Made by a program: the position numbers and the translations under genes
Notes under the pieces: model-generated
Databases searched by the model: none
Told to the model about the DNA's origin: nothing
Seen by the model: the letters and a program-made list of their open reading frames with translations, nothing else
Shown: one piece after another, positions 1 through 11,541 of the stretch
Position numbering within the stretch: the stretch's first letter is position 1
Layout: every line of letters begins with the position of its first letter
NCBI RefSeq assembly: GCF_945859705.1
Contig: NC_079137.1
Location: forward strand, 60,358,552 to 60,422,551
Reading direction: 5' to 3'
Length of the DNA: 64,000 bases
Source: Episyrphus balteatus
Taxonomy: Eukaryota > Arthropoda > Insecta > Diptera > Syrphidae

Positions 1-1354
1 GTTGTTAAAGGGGGGCCCTCCTACATGTTGTACGAGCTACATGAACTTTAATTGAAAAACTTCAAAATTACCATAAAACACCTGAGAAGATCTGTTGTCA
101 ATGACCGTAGGAAGAACCGTAATTTCAGTTTAAAATTTGAACATGGCTGGATTAAAAAACTTGTAACCTCCAAAACCCGCTTATTTAACTTTTTTGCAAA
201 ATTTGGAGTTGAGAAGTGATTTTTTGTCCCGTATTTTTTTTTTTGTTTTTTATGCATGCACTAAGCCACAGCATCAGTTGAAAGCCATTAATTGTAATCT
301 TTTAATGTGCTTCATTTTTTTTTGTGAATTATTACATCGGTAATAATAGATTTTTTTTTTCTTATTGTTTTATATTAAATTCTTGTTATGGAAGTTTCAG
401 CTGCAGGTGTGTAAAATACACAAAATATATTCATTGCATTTGAAGCAATAATTTATTGCAAAATGAATTTATTTTAAATGTAAGTAGAAAGGCAGTTTTT
501 TTTTTATTTTTCTGCTTTTTTAATGGACCTTTTATGATATCATTCGGTGTTATTCGGTAACAGTTTTGGTATCATATTAAAGAGGAAGATGTCAAAAAGC
601 AAAAACAAAAATAAAATGTTTGCCCATTAGTGCCCGTCTAGCTTTTATCGTCTTTTATGTGAACCTAGTTTTGTAAAAATTATTGACTGTTTTAGTTAAA
701 AAAAAAAATTTTGGACGAATTGATATTTTATTATCAATTAAACAAATATAACAGTGACATTTTAACTATCAAATATTTATTAATATTGAAAAATATCAGA
801 ATTCACAATTTTTTTTCAGTGTATACCTACCTACAAATCCAAAATACTTTATTTATACCTAAATTCATTAGAAAAAAGCTTTATTACTGTTAATCAGTGG
901 TTTTAGTCAAGTACAACTTCATTAAGCGAAAAAAATTCTCATGAGCGGTTTTTGAAGGTAAATATCGCTATGTGCGTCGGCGTCGTGCAGATATGATTGG
1001 GGCATATTAAAGCAGAAATAATAAGCTTTCAGGTGATATAACATTTACTATAGGTTGTTATGTAAAAAATGGACATTAGGTTGATAGAAGAAATAAAAGT
1101 TTGCTTTTTGTGGTTTTTTGATGAAAAGTGATAGCATTAATAAACTTCCAACTCTGTTTGAAAGAATATAATAAAAAATAATAATTGAATAATATTCAAG
1201 GTTGTCATATAAAAAAAAAGGGATTAAAGGGTGATGAATTAAGGCTGATTTTTTATCAAAGGTAGACAATCTGTTTTTTGTATGACGTTATCACACGAAA
1301 ATTATCGTCAGTAAACCGACTTTACAGACAACCACTATTTTTTCTGTTTTGAAG
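1..1354. other. Non-coding sequence upstream of the first visible exon
   Basis: This AT-rich stretch has no exon I can support. It is probably an intron of the gene whose first visible exon begins at 1355, because that exon opens with an acceptor-like polypyrimidine tract and AG (about 1338-1354) and starts mid-codon. The short open frames here are rich in Asn, Lys, Phe and Ile, as expected of random AT-rich DNA. Confidence 0.5.
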
Positions 1355-1501
1355 GCTTGATTGAATTTTTTGCCTCTGCAAATTATGGAATGTTTACGGT
1401 AAAGGATATTGCTCTGGCCTTATGGAGGGGACAAGATGGCTACTTTTACCTCTTTTATCCATACGAAAAACTTCTTGGAATGCCACCTCAATGTTTGTGT
1501 G
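1355..1501 (+). CDS. Exon a of the repeated-module gene
   Basis: It follows a pyrimidine-rich acceptor ending in TTTTGAAG and ends at a GTGAGT donor (1502). It begins with two bases completing a codon from an unseen upstream exon. It encodes the first visible WR...FYLFYP motif and leaves phase 1. The short downstream intron is 62 bp. Confidence 0.75.
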
Positions 1502-4500
1502 GTGAGTTTAAAAACTTGATCTTTTTTCACCAAAGCTCCTATAAACTAAACTCAAATCTTTAGAGAACGAAAAAATGTTACCTCCAATGGGAATTGCTAA
1601 CACCATGAGATTCAAAACACTTAACGATTTATTTAATTTCTTATCAACTTCTCTCAATACGAAATACAATGATGAGGTAAGTTTTAATTCTATATTCACC
1701 ATACTTCATCAAAATAACTGCTATTCTTCCACCAGTACTGTCTGAGTCCAGTTGATATTGGGCTCTCATCTTCAGTTGACCGTCCTCCATTATATGAATA
1801 TGAAGAATTCGGTACGAGTGGTGCTATAATCCGACCTTTTAAAGATCTTCATGAAGGTCATGAAATATTTGGAGTTCGCGGTGATAAGCAAACTTTAGCC
1901 AATCTCTTAACAGCTCTTGGTTTCAATCGAATTAATAGCTCCCGAAACTGGACTAGAGAAGATCTAGATGATATTTTAAATATTGGTGATAAATTATTTT
2001 GTAAAATTTACATGGCTTTGCCAGAATGTCAAGCCCGGGATTACAAACTTCAATGGGAAGATATTGTACCAGTTATTGGAATAAATAAGTTCACATTTAC
2101 TCGTGAGCCAGTAATTGGAGTTCTTGAAATCTTACCTGAAGTCATGGGTGAGGAAGGGGAGAATGAAATGGGTACCCAAGAAGATTACGATAATGAAGAA
2201 GGTTTTGAAGCACAAGATGACGAGTTATTTGTTCGACCTCAGGGTAGTATTGCTGAAGCAGCTCCTCTTGCCAATGATCTCAAGGGAATTCTTCAATCTT
2301 GGGATATGAAGAAAAGTGATCATCATGAAGCGGTGTTAGAAACAGATTTTTACAGGATTGCTATTTGGAAAAGGGACAATTTGTATTTCGTCTTTGATCC
2401 GAAGGCATCTGGGGATAATGGAGAACTAACTGAAAGACGCATAGAAATGGGTAAAGATCAGTTAGCTGGAGATGACTTGTCTATAATGGCAGCTCAACAA
2501 AAGCAAACAGAAGATAACCCTGATGATGATGAAGAAACTCCAAGAAAACTACCATCCGAACGCCCTCTGTATTTGGAAAAACGTACTTACACTCATTATG
2601 ACAATCAGGGTTCTGCATATACAGCTTGGTTTTCGAATTTCGATGAGTTTTTCGAACATATATCTTCGAAAACTCCTCAAGACTACAAATATGGACAATT
2701 TACCCTTCACGATTTGATTTTGACCAGTCAATCAGTTGCAACTGATGATTTTGAATTCAAACTTAAACCTGGTTATCATGCTATAACTCCTAACCATTCT
2801 CTCATTCGTGGTTCAATAGCTCAAAATAGTTCCTCATTAACCAATCGTAATAAACAAGAAATAAGTAATTGTATAGTTTCAATAGCTTTTGCTAAAATAA
2901 CACCATCAAGTAAAATGACAACAACTTTGTTGGATGTTCAACTTAAATATGGAGATCGTCTATACACTAAAAGCCTTGAAGCTCTTAAAAAATCTGACAT
3001 GATAAAATTTATGAATATTGACAAACTTTCATTGGAAGATATTTTATCAATATTTAATATTCATAAAATACGATTTAAATGGAAAATTAATTCAACAATT
3101 AATGGAAATTTTATGTTGAATGAATTGAAGAAGGCAACTGGAAAGTTGGGTAGCATTGAAAATGGTTCTGCAATGATTCTTAATCATAAAGGATATTTTA
3201 TGGCATTTTGGAAAGGTGATGGTGGTGGTTTTTATTTGTATGATCCATTTGAAACGAATCCTAATGGAGTACTGGTTGAGAATGGCAGTGGTTTACCTTC
3301 GATGTCGAAATTTACTAAATTGGATAATTTGTTACATTATTTGTTGTCGAAATTTGTTTGTGTGGAAGGATTGAATACATTTACTTTATATACGGTAAGT
3401 TAAAGATAATTGTTTTTCTATATCATGATCGTTTTTGTCGATGATGATCACTTGTAACTTTCTTTAAATTCGATAAGATCTAAAAAACGATCTAAAATAG
3501 AAAATATTTGCTTTAACAAGTAGTGAAATATCAGTTTCGGTAAATGATCGATTTTGTCGTTTGAAAGTAAACGATATTCGAAACTTTTTTTGTAGTAAAG
3601 TCTTCAGTTTAGAGTCAGTGAAGTGCAACATAGTGTTTTTTTCATGAAGTAGTCTTATAACGTACCATACATACATCAAAAATTATTTAACACAAAAAAA
3701 AAACTTTTCATTTATTTTCATTATCATTGTATTATATTTCCTAAAAATTTGAATAAAAAGAAAATAATTCCAGTCCTCATTTTGAACTAATAACTTAAAT
3801 TTTAAATATCTCAACTTTTCCATTCACTTTTTTTTTAAACATTTCTCGTCCGCTACAATCACAGACAGTTTACCTTAATTTGGTACTAAACTCGTTTATG
3901 TACACTCTTTGACAATAATTCATAATAAAATAAAAAATATAGTATACCGATCACTGTGGCGTATGAGTAACAGTTTTTTTTTAATTTACGTTAGTGAATT
4001 AAATTTTTCTTTGGCATAACAAGTAATGACACAGGTTGATCATTGTGAAATTTCTGACCACTTACATACAATTATGAAAAGTCATTCCAAATTTTGCACT
4101 ACAAGTTCTGCACCGTATGTACTGGACATTTCAGAGTTAGAGATTTTCTTACCCATTACTGCTAATCCAACTGGAAGATTTATTCTAAAATAAAAATAAG
4201 TAGTTCTAGGGATTATGCCTTTTCAGAACATTAAAACAGCCTACGTAAAGATCACACTTTTCCTTTAACACAAAATTTCGGCCAGCTTTGTAAAAATATG
4301 AATTCAGGTAGAGGCCCAAAATGTACCTACAAAATAAAAACTAATAATATCCTCAGAATCTTATTATAAAAAAAAAATTGTTACACTCATGAAACTTGGC
4401 AAAAAGTTTGCTTTTGGGATAAGAACTAAGTACAAAAAAAGTCTATAGAAAAAAGTTGGGTGGAATTGTGTTTTTTCGCGGACAAGAGGGAGGAGCTGAA

Positions 4501-7500
4501 GGTCAAAAACATACTGAAAAAAATTGTTTGTTGAATATCATCATGTGACACATGTTTTCAAGGTATTTTTTGATGCTGAATCTAATGACATAAAAATAAA
4601 GTCAATACGATTGCTATAAGAAAAGTTATTTCCGATTAAAAACCAGAATGCTTGTTTTTTGACCTCAACAGGTAAAATATAACCGAAACCCATGTGAAAA
4701 ACATGCTACACTGACAAAATGTGGGATAAAGGTTTAAGATAAAACAGGAACAAAGGATTCATAAATATTTTGTGCGAAAGGGTGTTTTTTTGATAGGTTA
4801 AGTTGTATGTGAGAAAGGTATCATAACAGCTAACTTATATTTTATATTATTAATTTTTAAAACTTGGTGGAATAGTTTTGGTTGGTATAAGAATTAAGAA
4901 TCTATAAAAAGTAAAAAATTATTTTGAGTGAAAGGGTGTTTTTTTTTCAAGAAATGATGAAATTCGGAATTAGTACCACAAAAACTGGGAACAAATTGCT
5001 ACACCAATGAAAATTGGTAAAAATGTTTCATTTATAACAGAAAGCAAGAACTCAAAAAGTCCATACAAATATTTTAGGTTAAAGGGTGTTTTTTTGGAAA
5101 ATAGGGAAAAATCCGCTATAAGTCCGATAAAATCAATGGTATAAATGGTACCCTTACGAAATTCATTAAATATGGTCTCTTTCCCATGGGAACTACGAAT
5201 AATGTAAGTCTATAAATTTTTTTTTATGTGAAAGGGTGTTTTTTTTAGAAGTAAAGAAAATATGGGTATATTTGAAAAAGTATGAAATACTAGAGTAATA
5301 TTAATGGTACCCTATTGAAATTTAGCAATTATGTTACTTTTAAGATAAGAAACAAGAATCTAAAATGTCTATAAAAATATCATGGTTAACAGGGTGTTTT
5401 TTAGAGTGAAAACAAAAATGATGAGTCACCCTAATGAAATTTGGTAAAAACATTGATTTTGGGATAGAAAGCAAGAATAAAGAGTTTTCATAAAAAAAAT
5501 TTTGGTGAAAGGGTGTTTTTTTTTCGAAGAGACAGTAAAATCTGTAGTTGGTCCCAAAAAGCCAATGATTCGCGTAAAACGTGTAAGAACTTATTTATAA
5601 ATGTTTAATTTGTCATCAAAACCATAAATAAAATGAATCATTGGCCTTTTGGGACCAATCAGCATCGCATCGTAATCAGCTGAGCAACGATCACCATCGC
5701 AAAAAAAGCAGTGATGCCTAATCACTACCACAAAATTTGACGTTTGTGAATTTACCCATAGTAATTTTTGGAAATTTGAACCCAGGATGTGAGATTGGGA
5801 GGCAATCACCTTGTTACCTAGGCTAAGTCGAATATACAAAATAAGAAATCTTTTAATCACTAAGCTATCTAGAATATTATTATAATAATAATTTCATTTT
5901 CGAAAAATCATCGTCTCGTGCGTCCTTTTTCAAAATTTTCGGAATTTCAACGCAACGAGAATCGGAATATTGTGTATTGTTTCATATATTTTCATTATTT
6001 GGAAATTTTTAAAATCGTCTCGCTCTCGTCTTGTCGTCTCGCAATATGGTGAATCAGGCATCAAGCATGAGATTTCTTACGATAAAACAGAAATTACTCG
6101 TTAATTCGGAGTTTTTAAAACAAAAAAAAAAACATTAATCTTCATTAAATGACGGGATACTAATGAATAGTCTCTTGCCAAATTATTAAGGCCAGGAGGA
6201 AAAAATACACCTTTTTTGTTCATGTTGGTCCCTATTTTTAAGTTTTTGTCAAAGTAGCTTACATTTTGTATGGTGTCACTTTCTTATATTCTCATCATGT
6301 AAATATGGATTGTCTTAAAAAAAGTAATACAATTCATATATGTACTTTGAAAGAAAATCACATACACGTTTCGTTGGACAATTGTATGTGTCCCGTTCTG
6401 GTGTTTTCCTGAGATAGCAGAACAGACCTGGAGGGAGATTACATTTTTTTTATTTAGGACTTTTTACGGCAGGTTCTCGAATTGAAATTTGAAGAAATAA
6501 TTTTTTATGTATTAAAAATTTTCCAACATTAAAAAAAAGTAATTATGCCATTTTAAAGAAAATATTATTCAACACATAAGAACGAAATTTCTATAAAATT
6601 CATCAAACCGTTTTCAAAAAATTGATTTTTCAAACAAAAAAAAAAAAATCAAAAAATATGTATGTTTTTGAAAATTGTGTAAAATTTTTGAATAAACGAT
6701 TCTGTTTAAAAATTTTGGTTGAAATCGGGTATGTCGTTTACAAGAAATTCATAAATCAAAAAAACCGTTCTAATAATGGTTGTTATCACAAAAACAGAAC
6801 AAATTATAATACATTAAGCCACAGAGAAAGTTCGAAATTTAAAAATCTTGCAGATATTGATCTTAATCAGTTGAAATTATCATTTGTTTTTTTACCAATT
6901 TTAAACCTTTTAGTTTAGGATCCCATAAAACTTCGTATAATTTATTAAAACAGTTGAACGGTTAAAGAATAGTCAAGAAAGGTAAACCCCCTCCATGTAT
7001 TGTTCAAAAATAGAAAAATTTCATTGCCCCTTTTTGTTCAATAAATAAATAAAAGAGTTACGTATACACCACAGTGACCTGAAATGTTAAATTACAAGCT
7101 ATACAAACAGAAATGTACCTATAGCTAAATAATAAGGCCGGATGACCTACGAGTAAATTATCTACATACTCTGGCAACCTTCAATCACATTAGACATAAT
7201 CAAGACATATTTTTTTTCCTTTAGATTGGCATTGAAAGTACCCCCACTGAAACAATAAATACCCATTCAACTCCAGTCGAACAAGATCTCATGACATCAA
7301 GATTAATTTCACGCGTAACAAGAGATCAAAATTTATTTCAACCTTATCAAACGGATATGCGAATTTTCAAATCACCACTTCTTACTGACAAAATTCCTCA
7401 ATATGGTCTTGCTCTTGCCGCATTGATTCATAGTCGATTGCAATTTGTTGAAATATGGAATTCTAACATTTCTCAGAGGGTACAACAGTTTTTTCCCCTT

Positions 7501-9265
7501 AACTATGCAATTTCATAAACATTTTAACTTTCAGATAGCATTTTTGTCAAGATATCTTCTTCAAAAAACCGATTGTGAAATTGAGCTTCTTCGGTCACCC
7601 GTAACATTCGATGAAATTCGAAGCAATTTTATCATCGATAATGAATTTCTATGCAATATTATATTCACCAAAAATATACAAGGTCCAGTTTTTAGTACAA
7701 AACGAACTGAAATTGTTGGTGTGAATTTAAAAAATGCTTTGACAATGTTTTTTAAAAATTGTCAACAAGTTGTTGTCTTCTTTCCTGGGACTGGTAATGC
7801 ATTTGCAATATGGAAAGAAAAAGGAGGAATATTTTATTTATTTGGAATTGATCGAGTTGAAAGGGAAATTTTTGTAATAACTTCATCAATTTTATTAAAC
7901 CTCTACGATATCGTTGTGAAAGGAATTAATCCAGAAGAAGATTTAAATAATTGGTATGAACTACGAAGTGTTACGGTGACAATAGTACCAATTAAGGAAG
8001 GCATTTGTAAACCATTGAAGATAACAAACGACACTGTTGACGGTCCTTTATCAACAAGAAGTGGTTATTATGTATCATCTCAAGCCAAAGAACCTTTTTA
8101 TTACGATTATATTTCTGAAAAACCAGAAGGTTTATTGATAAGACCACAAGAATCGGAATTTTTTAAAGTTTCAAAAGGAATTGAGATTCTTTATTCTGGT
8201 GATATTTTAAAATCACACAGATTCTATGGAACTAAGGATTTCTTTCCAGTTAGTTTTGATACAAATCTGCTACTTTTTCAAAGTTATTAATACTGTCTCA
8301 AATTTTATTACAGAGCTTACAGGCAGCATGTGTAGAAGCAAGTGCTTTAGCTAGGGTCAAATCGCCAACCCTGTGGACAAAGATGACTTTGAAGAAAATA
8401 CTCTTAGCTGGAGTTAAGATTTACATCCATACTGTTGCAGGTATAAAAAATAGTAGTTTTTGTACTAGATTTCTAATTGTACTAGATTTCTACTCATAAA
8501 GTAGTCTACCACCTCCAAAGGAACGCTGCTAAAGTAACAATTCTATTTTTTTAAAAAGTACTAGTTTCATTGATCAAAATTTTATTTAACTTATAAAAAC
8601 GAACTTAAGACCTTCTTCAATTTGGCCATAGAGGAAAGAATTCCTTTCTCTATGAAGTTGCCACAGAAAAGGTACAACTTCCACTCATAATTTTGCTATG
8701 AAAATTTTCTATAGCCGCGTTCCTTTGGAGGTGGTAGACTACTCATGAGAATGTTTAGTAGATCTAGTACTTTTGCTCAAATCACATAATTATCTGTCAA
8801 ACAAGAATTCAAATGTCACTGCTACGAAATCGCAAATAACATACATAATTAGTTTCATTTTTTCTTTCTTTTATAGAAAAAGGTGCATCAAACATAAAAA
8901 TGATTGATTTCAAGGGCAACTTTTATCTGTCAAATCAAAAATTAGAGGTGACAGCTCTAATGCCAACAATACAAAATGCCTGCAAAGATGAATTGCAAAT
9001 GTGTTTGACATGGATTTTAAGAAAATATCAAACAGCATATTTATATACGGAAAATTTTTGCTTTACACTAATTTTGGATGATGGTGGGGATATTTTCTTA
9101 TACTATCCGGGAAGTAATAAAAAATGGAAGAATCAAGAAAATGGATGCTCTTGTCTAATAAAGTTTTGTACAATTTCGGAATTGTTGGATCGATTATTGG
9201 AAAATGAAGAGATTTCGTTTAGTGAAAATATTAGTATTGGACCAATTTATGTATATGCAAATTGA
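1355..9265 (+). CDS. Large repeated-module insect protein, 3' part of the gene (7 exons, 1,133 residues visible)
   Basis: Exons 1355-1501, 1564-1676, 1736-3394, 7225-7479, 7535-8248, 8314-8440 and 8877-9265 join in phase with GT-AG borders and give 1,133 residues ending at TGA 9263-9265. The 5' end is outside the window. I do not recognise a named gene. One motif recurs about five times: ALWRGQDGYFYLFYP (residues 21-35), AIWKRDNLYFVFDP (295-308), AFWKGDGGGFYLYDP (576-590), AIWKEKGGIFYLFGID (815-830) and a decayed LILDDGGDIFLYYP (1069-1082). Several copies are followed by an F-x-x-(L/F)-x-x-(L/F) helix. An (I/V)RP motif and a helical L-x-x-I-L segment precede some copies. The motif resembles the strand-Asp-Pro-His region of viral and transposon cysteine-protease or deubiquitinase folds, but the His is missing from every copy. 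A catalytically dead protease-like repeat protein is therefore an inference. No signal peptide or membrane segment is visible in this part. Confidence 0.8.
1564..1676 (+). CDS. Exon b of the repeated-module gene
   Basis: It encodes the end of module 1, including MGIANTMRFKTLNDLFNFL, which matches the helical F-x-x-L tail after later motifs. It is bounded by TTTAG and GTAAGT and ends in phase 0. The next intron is 59 bp. Confidence 0.8.
1736..3394 (+). CDS. Exon c of the repeated-module gene (largest exon, two modules)
   Basis: This 1,659-nt exon has 553 uninterrupted codons, exceptional in this AT-rich window. The reading frame runs upstream of the Met at 2012 to the CACCAG acceptor, so that Met is internal. 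It carries the second and third motif copies. Between them lie very acidic linkers (around 2137-2226, rich in Glu/Asp, and 2506-2541). It ends at a perfect GTAAGT donor (3395). Confidence 0.93.
3949..3971 (+). repeat. Dispersed 22-bp motif (one of seven copies)
   Basis: Consensus TCACTGTGGTGTATRCGTAA. Other copies: 7057-7079 (-), 29,139-29,161 (-), 41,518-41,541 (+), 51,770-51,792 (-), 52,961-52,981 (+) and 60,128-60,150 (-). Most run directly into an A or T tract, which suggests one terminus of a transposon or retroposon. Confidence 0.6.
4373..5660 (+). repeat. Foldback repeat array, copy A (about 150-bp units with GAAAGGGTGTTTTTT)
   Basis: At least six degenerate units of about 150 bp each contain a GAAAGGGTGTTTTTT core (near 4778, 4930, 5081, 5230, 5389 and 5510). 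They are preceded by A-rich TCTATAAAA-type sequence. The array ends in a hairpin, GGTCCCAAAAAGCCAATGAT against ATCATTGGCCTTTTGGGACC (5551-5655). Its 5' part (4440-4700) is the reverse complement of 62,520-62,750, so the same element sits in the Robo-like gene in opposite orientation. Confidence 0.85.
5655..5830 (-). repeat. tRNA-derived SINE-like remnant
   Basis: On the minus strand an A-box-like TAGCCTAGGTAACAAGGTG is followed at tRNA-like spacing by a B-box-like GGGTTCAAATTTCC. The sequence around the boxes does not fold into a full acceptor stem. It directly abuts the hairpin end of foldback copy A. Confidence 0.4.
7225..7479 (+). CDS. Exon d of the repeated-module gene
   Basis: It encodes a Thr/Pro-rich start followed by PQYGLALAALIHSRLQFVEI, a helical stretch like those before other motif copies. 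It is in phase 0 on both sides. The donor GTACAA (7480) is weaker than the others, but a frame change between this exon and the next requires a splice here. The resulting intron is 55 bp. Confidence 0.75.
7535..8248 (+). CDS. Exon e of the repeated-module gene
   Basis: The 238 codons carry the fourth motif copy (AIWKEKGGIFYLFGID), where the usual D-P is replaced by G-I-D. Later it has a GLLIRPQES segment like the (I/V)RP motifs of exon c. The open frame continues to a stop at 8290, but splicing at GTTAGT (8249) joins in phase to the next exon after a 65-bp intron, which fits the domain pattern better. Confidence 0.8.
8314..8440 (+). CDS. Exon f of the repeated-module gene
   Basis: It encodes a short helical segment (SLQAACVEASALARVKSP, then LKKILLAGVKIYIHTVA). 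The latter matches the L-x-x-I-L...G-x-K-(L/I) pattern before other motif copies. It is too short for a long open frame and is found by phase: phase 0 in after TTATTACAG, phase 1 out at GTATAA (8441). Confidence 0.75.
8441..8876 (+). other. 436-bp intron containing an inverted-repeat insertion
   Basis: A phase-1 intron ending TTCTTTTATAG. Much of it (8479-8770) is an inverted pair of MITE ends, listed separately. Confidence 0.75.
8479..8770. repeat. Inverted pair of CTCCAAAGGAACG-type MITE ends
   Basis: The segment TAGTCTACCACCTCCAAAGG followed by AACGCTGCT (8502-8530) is mirrored by GCCGCGTTCCTTTGGAGGTGGTAGACTA (8714-8741). The flanking GTACTAGA...TCTAGTAC also mirror each other. The same ends occur at 24.03-24.47 kb and 55.61-55.75 kb, where the orientation is outward. 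This locus may therefore be two abutting ends rather than one element. Confidence 0.7.
8877..9265 (+). CDS. Terminal exon g of the repeated-module gene
   Basis: It enters in phase 1 after TTATAG and encodes the last 129 residues to a TGA stop. The fifth motif copy (LILDDGGDIFLYYP) has lost the Trp-Lys, and the tail helix SELLDRLLENEE is kept. A possible weak poly(A) signal AATATA lies just after the stop (9271-9276); no AATAAA is seen within about 300 bp. Confidence 0.85.
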
Positions 9266-9487
9266 TGATTAATATAAAATTTGCAGTTTTCAAAAAAGTT
9301 AAAATTCGTTTTTAATCTTTTGTTTGTATTAGATTGGATTTTTTAAATCTGCATACATATGAGAATTTGTGTAATTTGACTCGCAAGAGAACAACAACAA
9401 ATACTATGGTTGTTTGCTAAGATTTTTTTCACCTTAAATTAAGGTGACTAAGTCAAATGAATTTCTTGAATGCGCAAATTAAAAAAA

Positions 9488-9560
9488 AAAACTGGCAGCC
9501 ACTTTGGATCGAACCTACAACTGTTGGGTGCCTTACCATTGTGGTATCTCACTGTTGGAA
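9488..9560 (-). repeat. Truncated tRNA-derived SINE-like sequence
   Basis: On the minus strand TACCACAATGGTAAGGCACC resembles an A box, and GTAGGTTCGATCC resembles a B box. They are too close together because most of the anticodon arm is missing. A run of T follows, as in a pol III terminator. The missing arm argues against a working tRNA gene. Confidence 0.45.
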
Positions 9561-11541
9561 ATAAGCATGATAAACTGCAACTTAAGCTAAATTGTGACTA
9601 TAATTAATTTTTATTTATTGGTCAGAAAAATGTTAATCATCCTATAAGCTTTTTTTCGAAACTTTAACTGTATGCCATTTTGTATTTATTTACTTTTATG
9701 CAATAATATCACATTTAAACGATAGACAATCTTGTAAGGAAGACATCGTATGTTCATTTTTTGGTCTACGACATACTGGAGCTAAGATATATATGCTTAG
9801 AAGCAAAATATCCCAAAAAATGCATTTTTGTGAATAACTCCGCTAAAAAGAATCATCAGGTGGTGAAAAAATTGGGTTTAAGCCTATAAAATATACCCCT
9901 ATCAATCCATGAAATAAAAATTGACAGTGCCTCTGCGCGCAAGGTCAAATGACGCTTTGACTGCAGTAATGCTTTTTTGGGTTTTATTTTATTTTTAATG
10001 CTTTTTCTATAGTTTGTTTTAATAAAACACCAAAGAAACATGTTTGTCCTGACTAGACCCCTGGTCCTAAAAAAATAGTTTATACCTTTTTGAAACGGTA
10101 TTTAATGCAGACAAGAGCTTCATCAAACTTTTTTTCTTTAAAGCGACATTTAAAAAATGACCTCATAAGACAACATAATATGTATTTGAAAGTTTAACCA
10201 TCGTGGGGCGCCATTTAGCGTCAAAATATAAATCTGAAAAAATTAGGGGATTTTTTTGTAACTTTATTTAATTTTTCAGAAGAAAAAAACAGTAAAATAA
10301 CGAAAATACTATGATTTTTGTTAAGTGTTAACTAACCCCTTTCCCACCTTAAACATAGTTAACTCAATAAAGTTCAGCCAAATAATGAAAATTGTACTAG
10401 AATATATTTTTACCGTTATCTGTATCAACATCCGCTTCCGTTTTTGATATATCCTTTTCCTTTTACTCTTAAAACCAAAAACCTTACTCATCATGTCATC
10501 TCATTCACTTTTTGACACATAACAAACAGGAACTCTTCTACCCTTTCACTCAATAAATGCATTTTTCATTCCGACAAAAAGGGATAAACACAACATTTCA
10601 AATCAAATTCAACCCCATGAAGCATGCACTCGCCCTTCCTTCTTCTTCTTCTTCCAATTCCTCTACCATTCCAGTGAGAAAAAATCCCTTACTTCCAGAT
10701 TAATTCCCTATCCAAAAAATTTCCAAAGATTCCCTTCAATTCAATTTCTTCTTTCATTTTTTCATTTATCTTCAGTTTCTTTCTTCTTGTCGCCCTGCTA
10801 TGTTGTTTGCGTGTATCCAACGGTTCGGTCTCGTTTTTCGGTGTTCTAAATAAAAAAAAATTATCATTTCCTTTCCATAGAAAAAAAAAATATCCCATTT
10901 CCTTTTTTATGTAACAAAGCAAAAGAAAAAATTTTTATATTTCTCACCACAAAATTATACCCGAAAAAGAAAATGCATGAAAAACTTAATACTTTTTAAC
11001 AAAAAAAAAAGAGAAAATTTTTGTGTAGTTTTTCAAATTTGTGTGTGTTTCGAAAATATTGAAAAATTTTCTATAAAAAAAATTAGAAAAATGCATTTTG
11101 TGATCAAATAAAAAAAATTGTGAAAAATGTGTTAGGAAAAAGGGAAGAAAAACCGATAAAAAGGGTGTCCATTTTTTTGTACTAAAAAAATAATACATTG
11201 TTATAAAAAATTGTTAAAAAAAGTTGTTAATTTTTATTAGGGTAAAGTATTTATATGAAAAATAATAAAATTTAAGTAAAAGAGAAAAAAGAATGAAAAA
11301 GAAAAAAAAATACCCAAATCAATTGACGCGTGTGAAAAGAAAATCCATTTAAAAGCAAAAATGATATAAACGCCCACACACACACACAAATAGAGCACAC
11401 ATACTCTCTCAAATCAAAGAAGACTATCTATCTCATGGACACAGGCGGCAATTGCATGCAGTCGCGTTTTCTCTGGATTCTCACATTCTCTGGTTCGAAG
11501 GGTAGAAAACATAAATTATGACACCTTTTCCTGGTTGGCAT

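Larger units (their letters stand above)
3395..7224 (+). other. 3.8-kb intron of the repeated-module gene
   Basis: The intron starts with GTAAGT and ends TTTCCTTTAG; exons on both sides are in phase 0. It contains a foldback repeat array (about 4373-5660), a SINE-like tRNA-derived remnant (about 5655-5830) and two copies of a dispersed 22-bp motif. I see no extra exon; the 98-residue frame at 6622-6918 is AT-biased and unrelated to the flanking protein. Confidence 0.75.

Noticed and set aside
6622..6918. 98-residue open frame in the 3.8-kb intron as an extra exon
   Set aside because: Lys/Asn/Phe-rich AT-biased composition, no module motif and no phase-compatible splice borders.
8249..8290. 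Read-through of exon e to a stop at 8290 as the gene's end
   Set aside because: A GTTAGT donor and in-phase downstream exons that restore the repeated module pattern make continued splicing more likely; an alternative short isoform is still possible.
9488..9560. A functional tRNA gene
   Set aside because: A and B boxes are too close, the anticodon arm is largely missing and no acceptor stem pairs.
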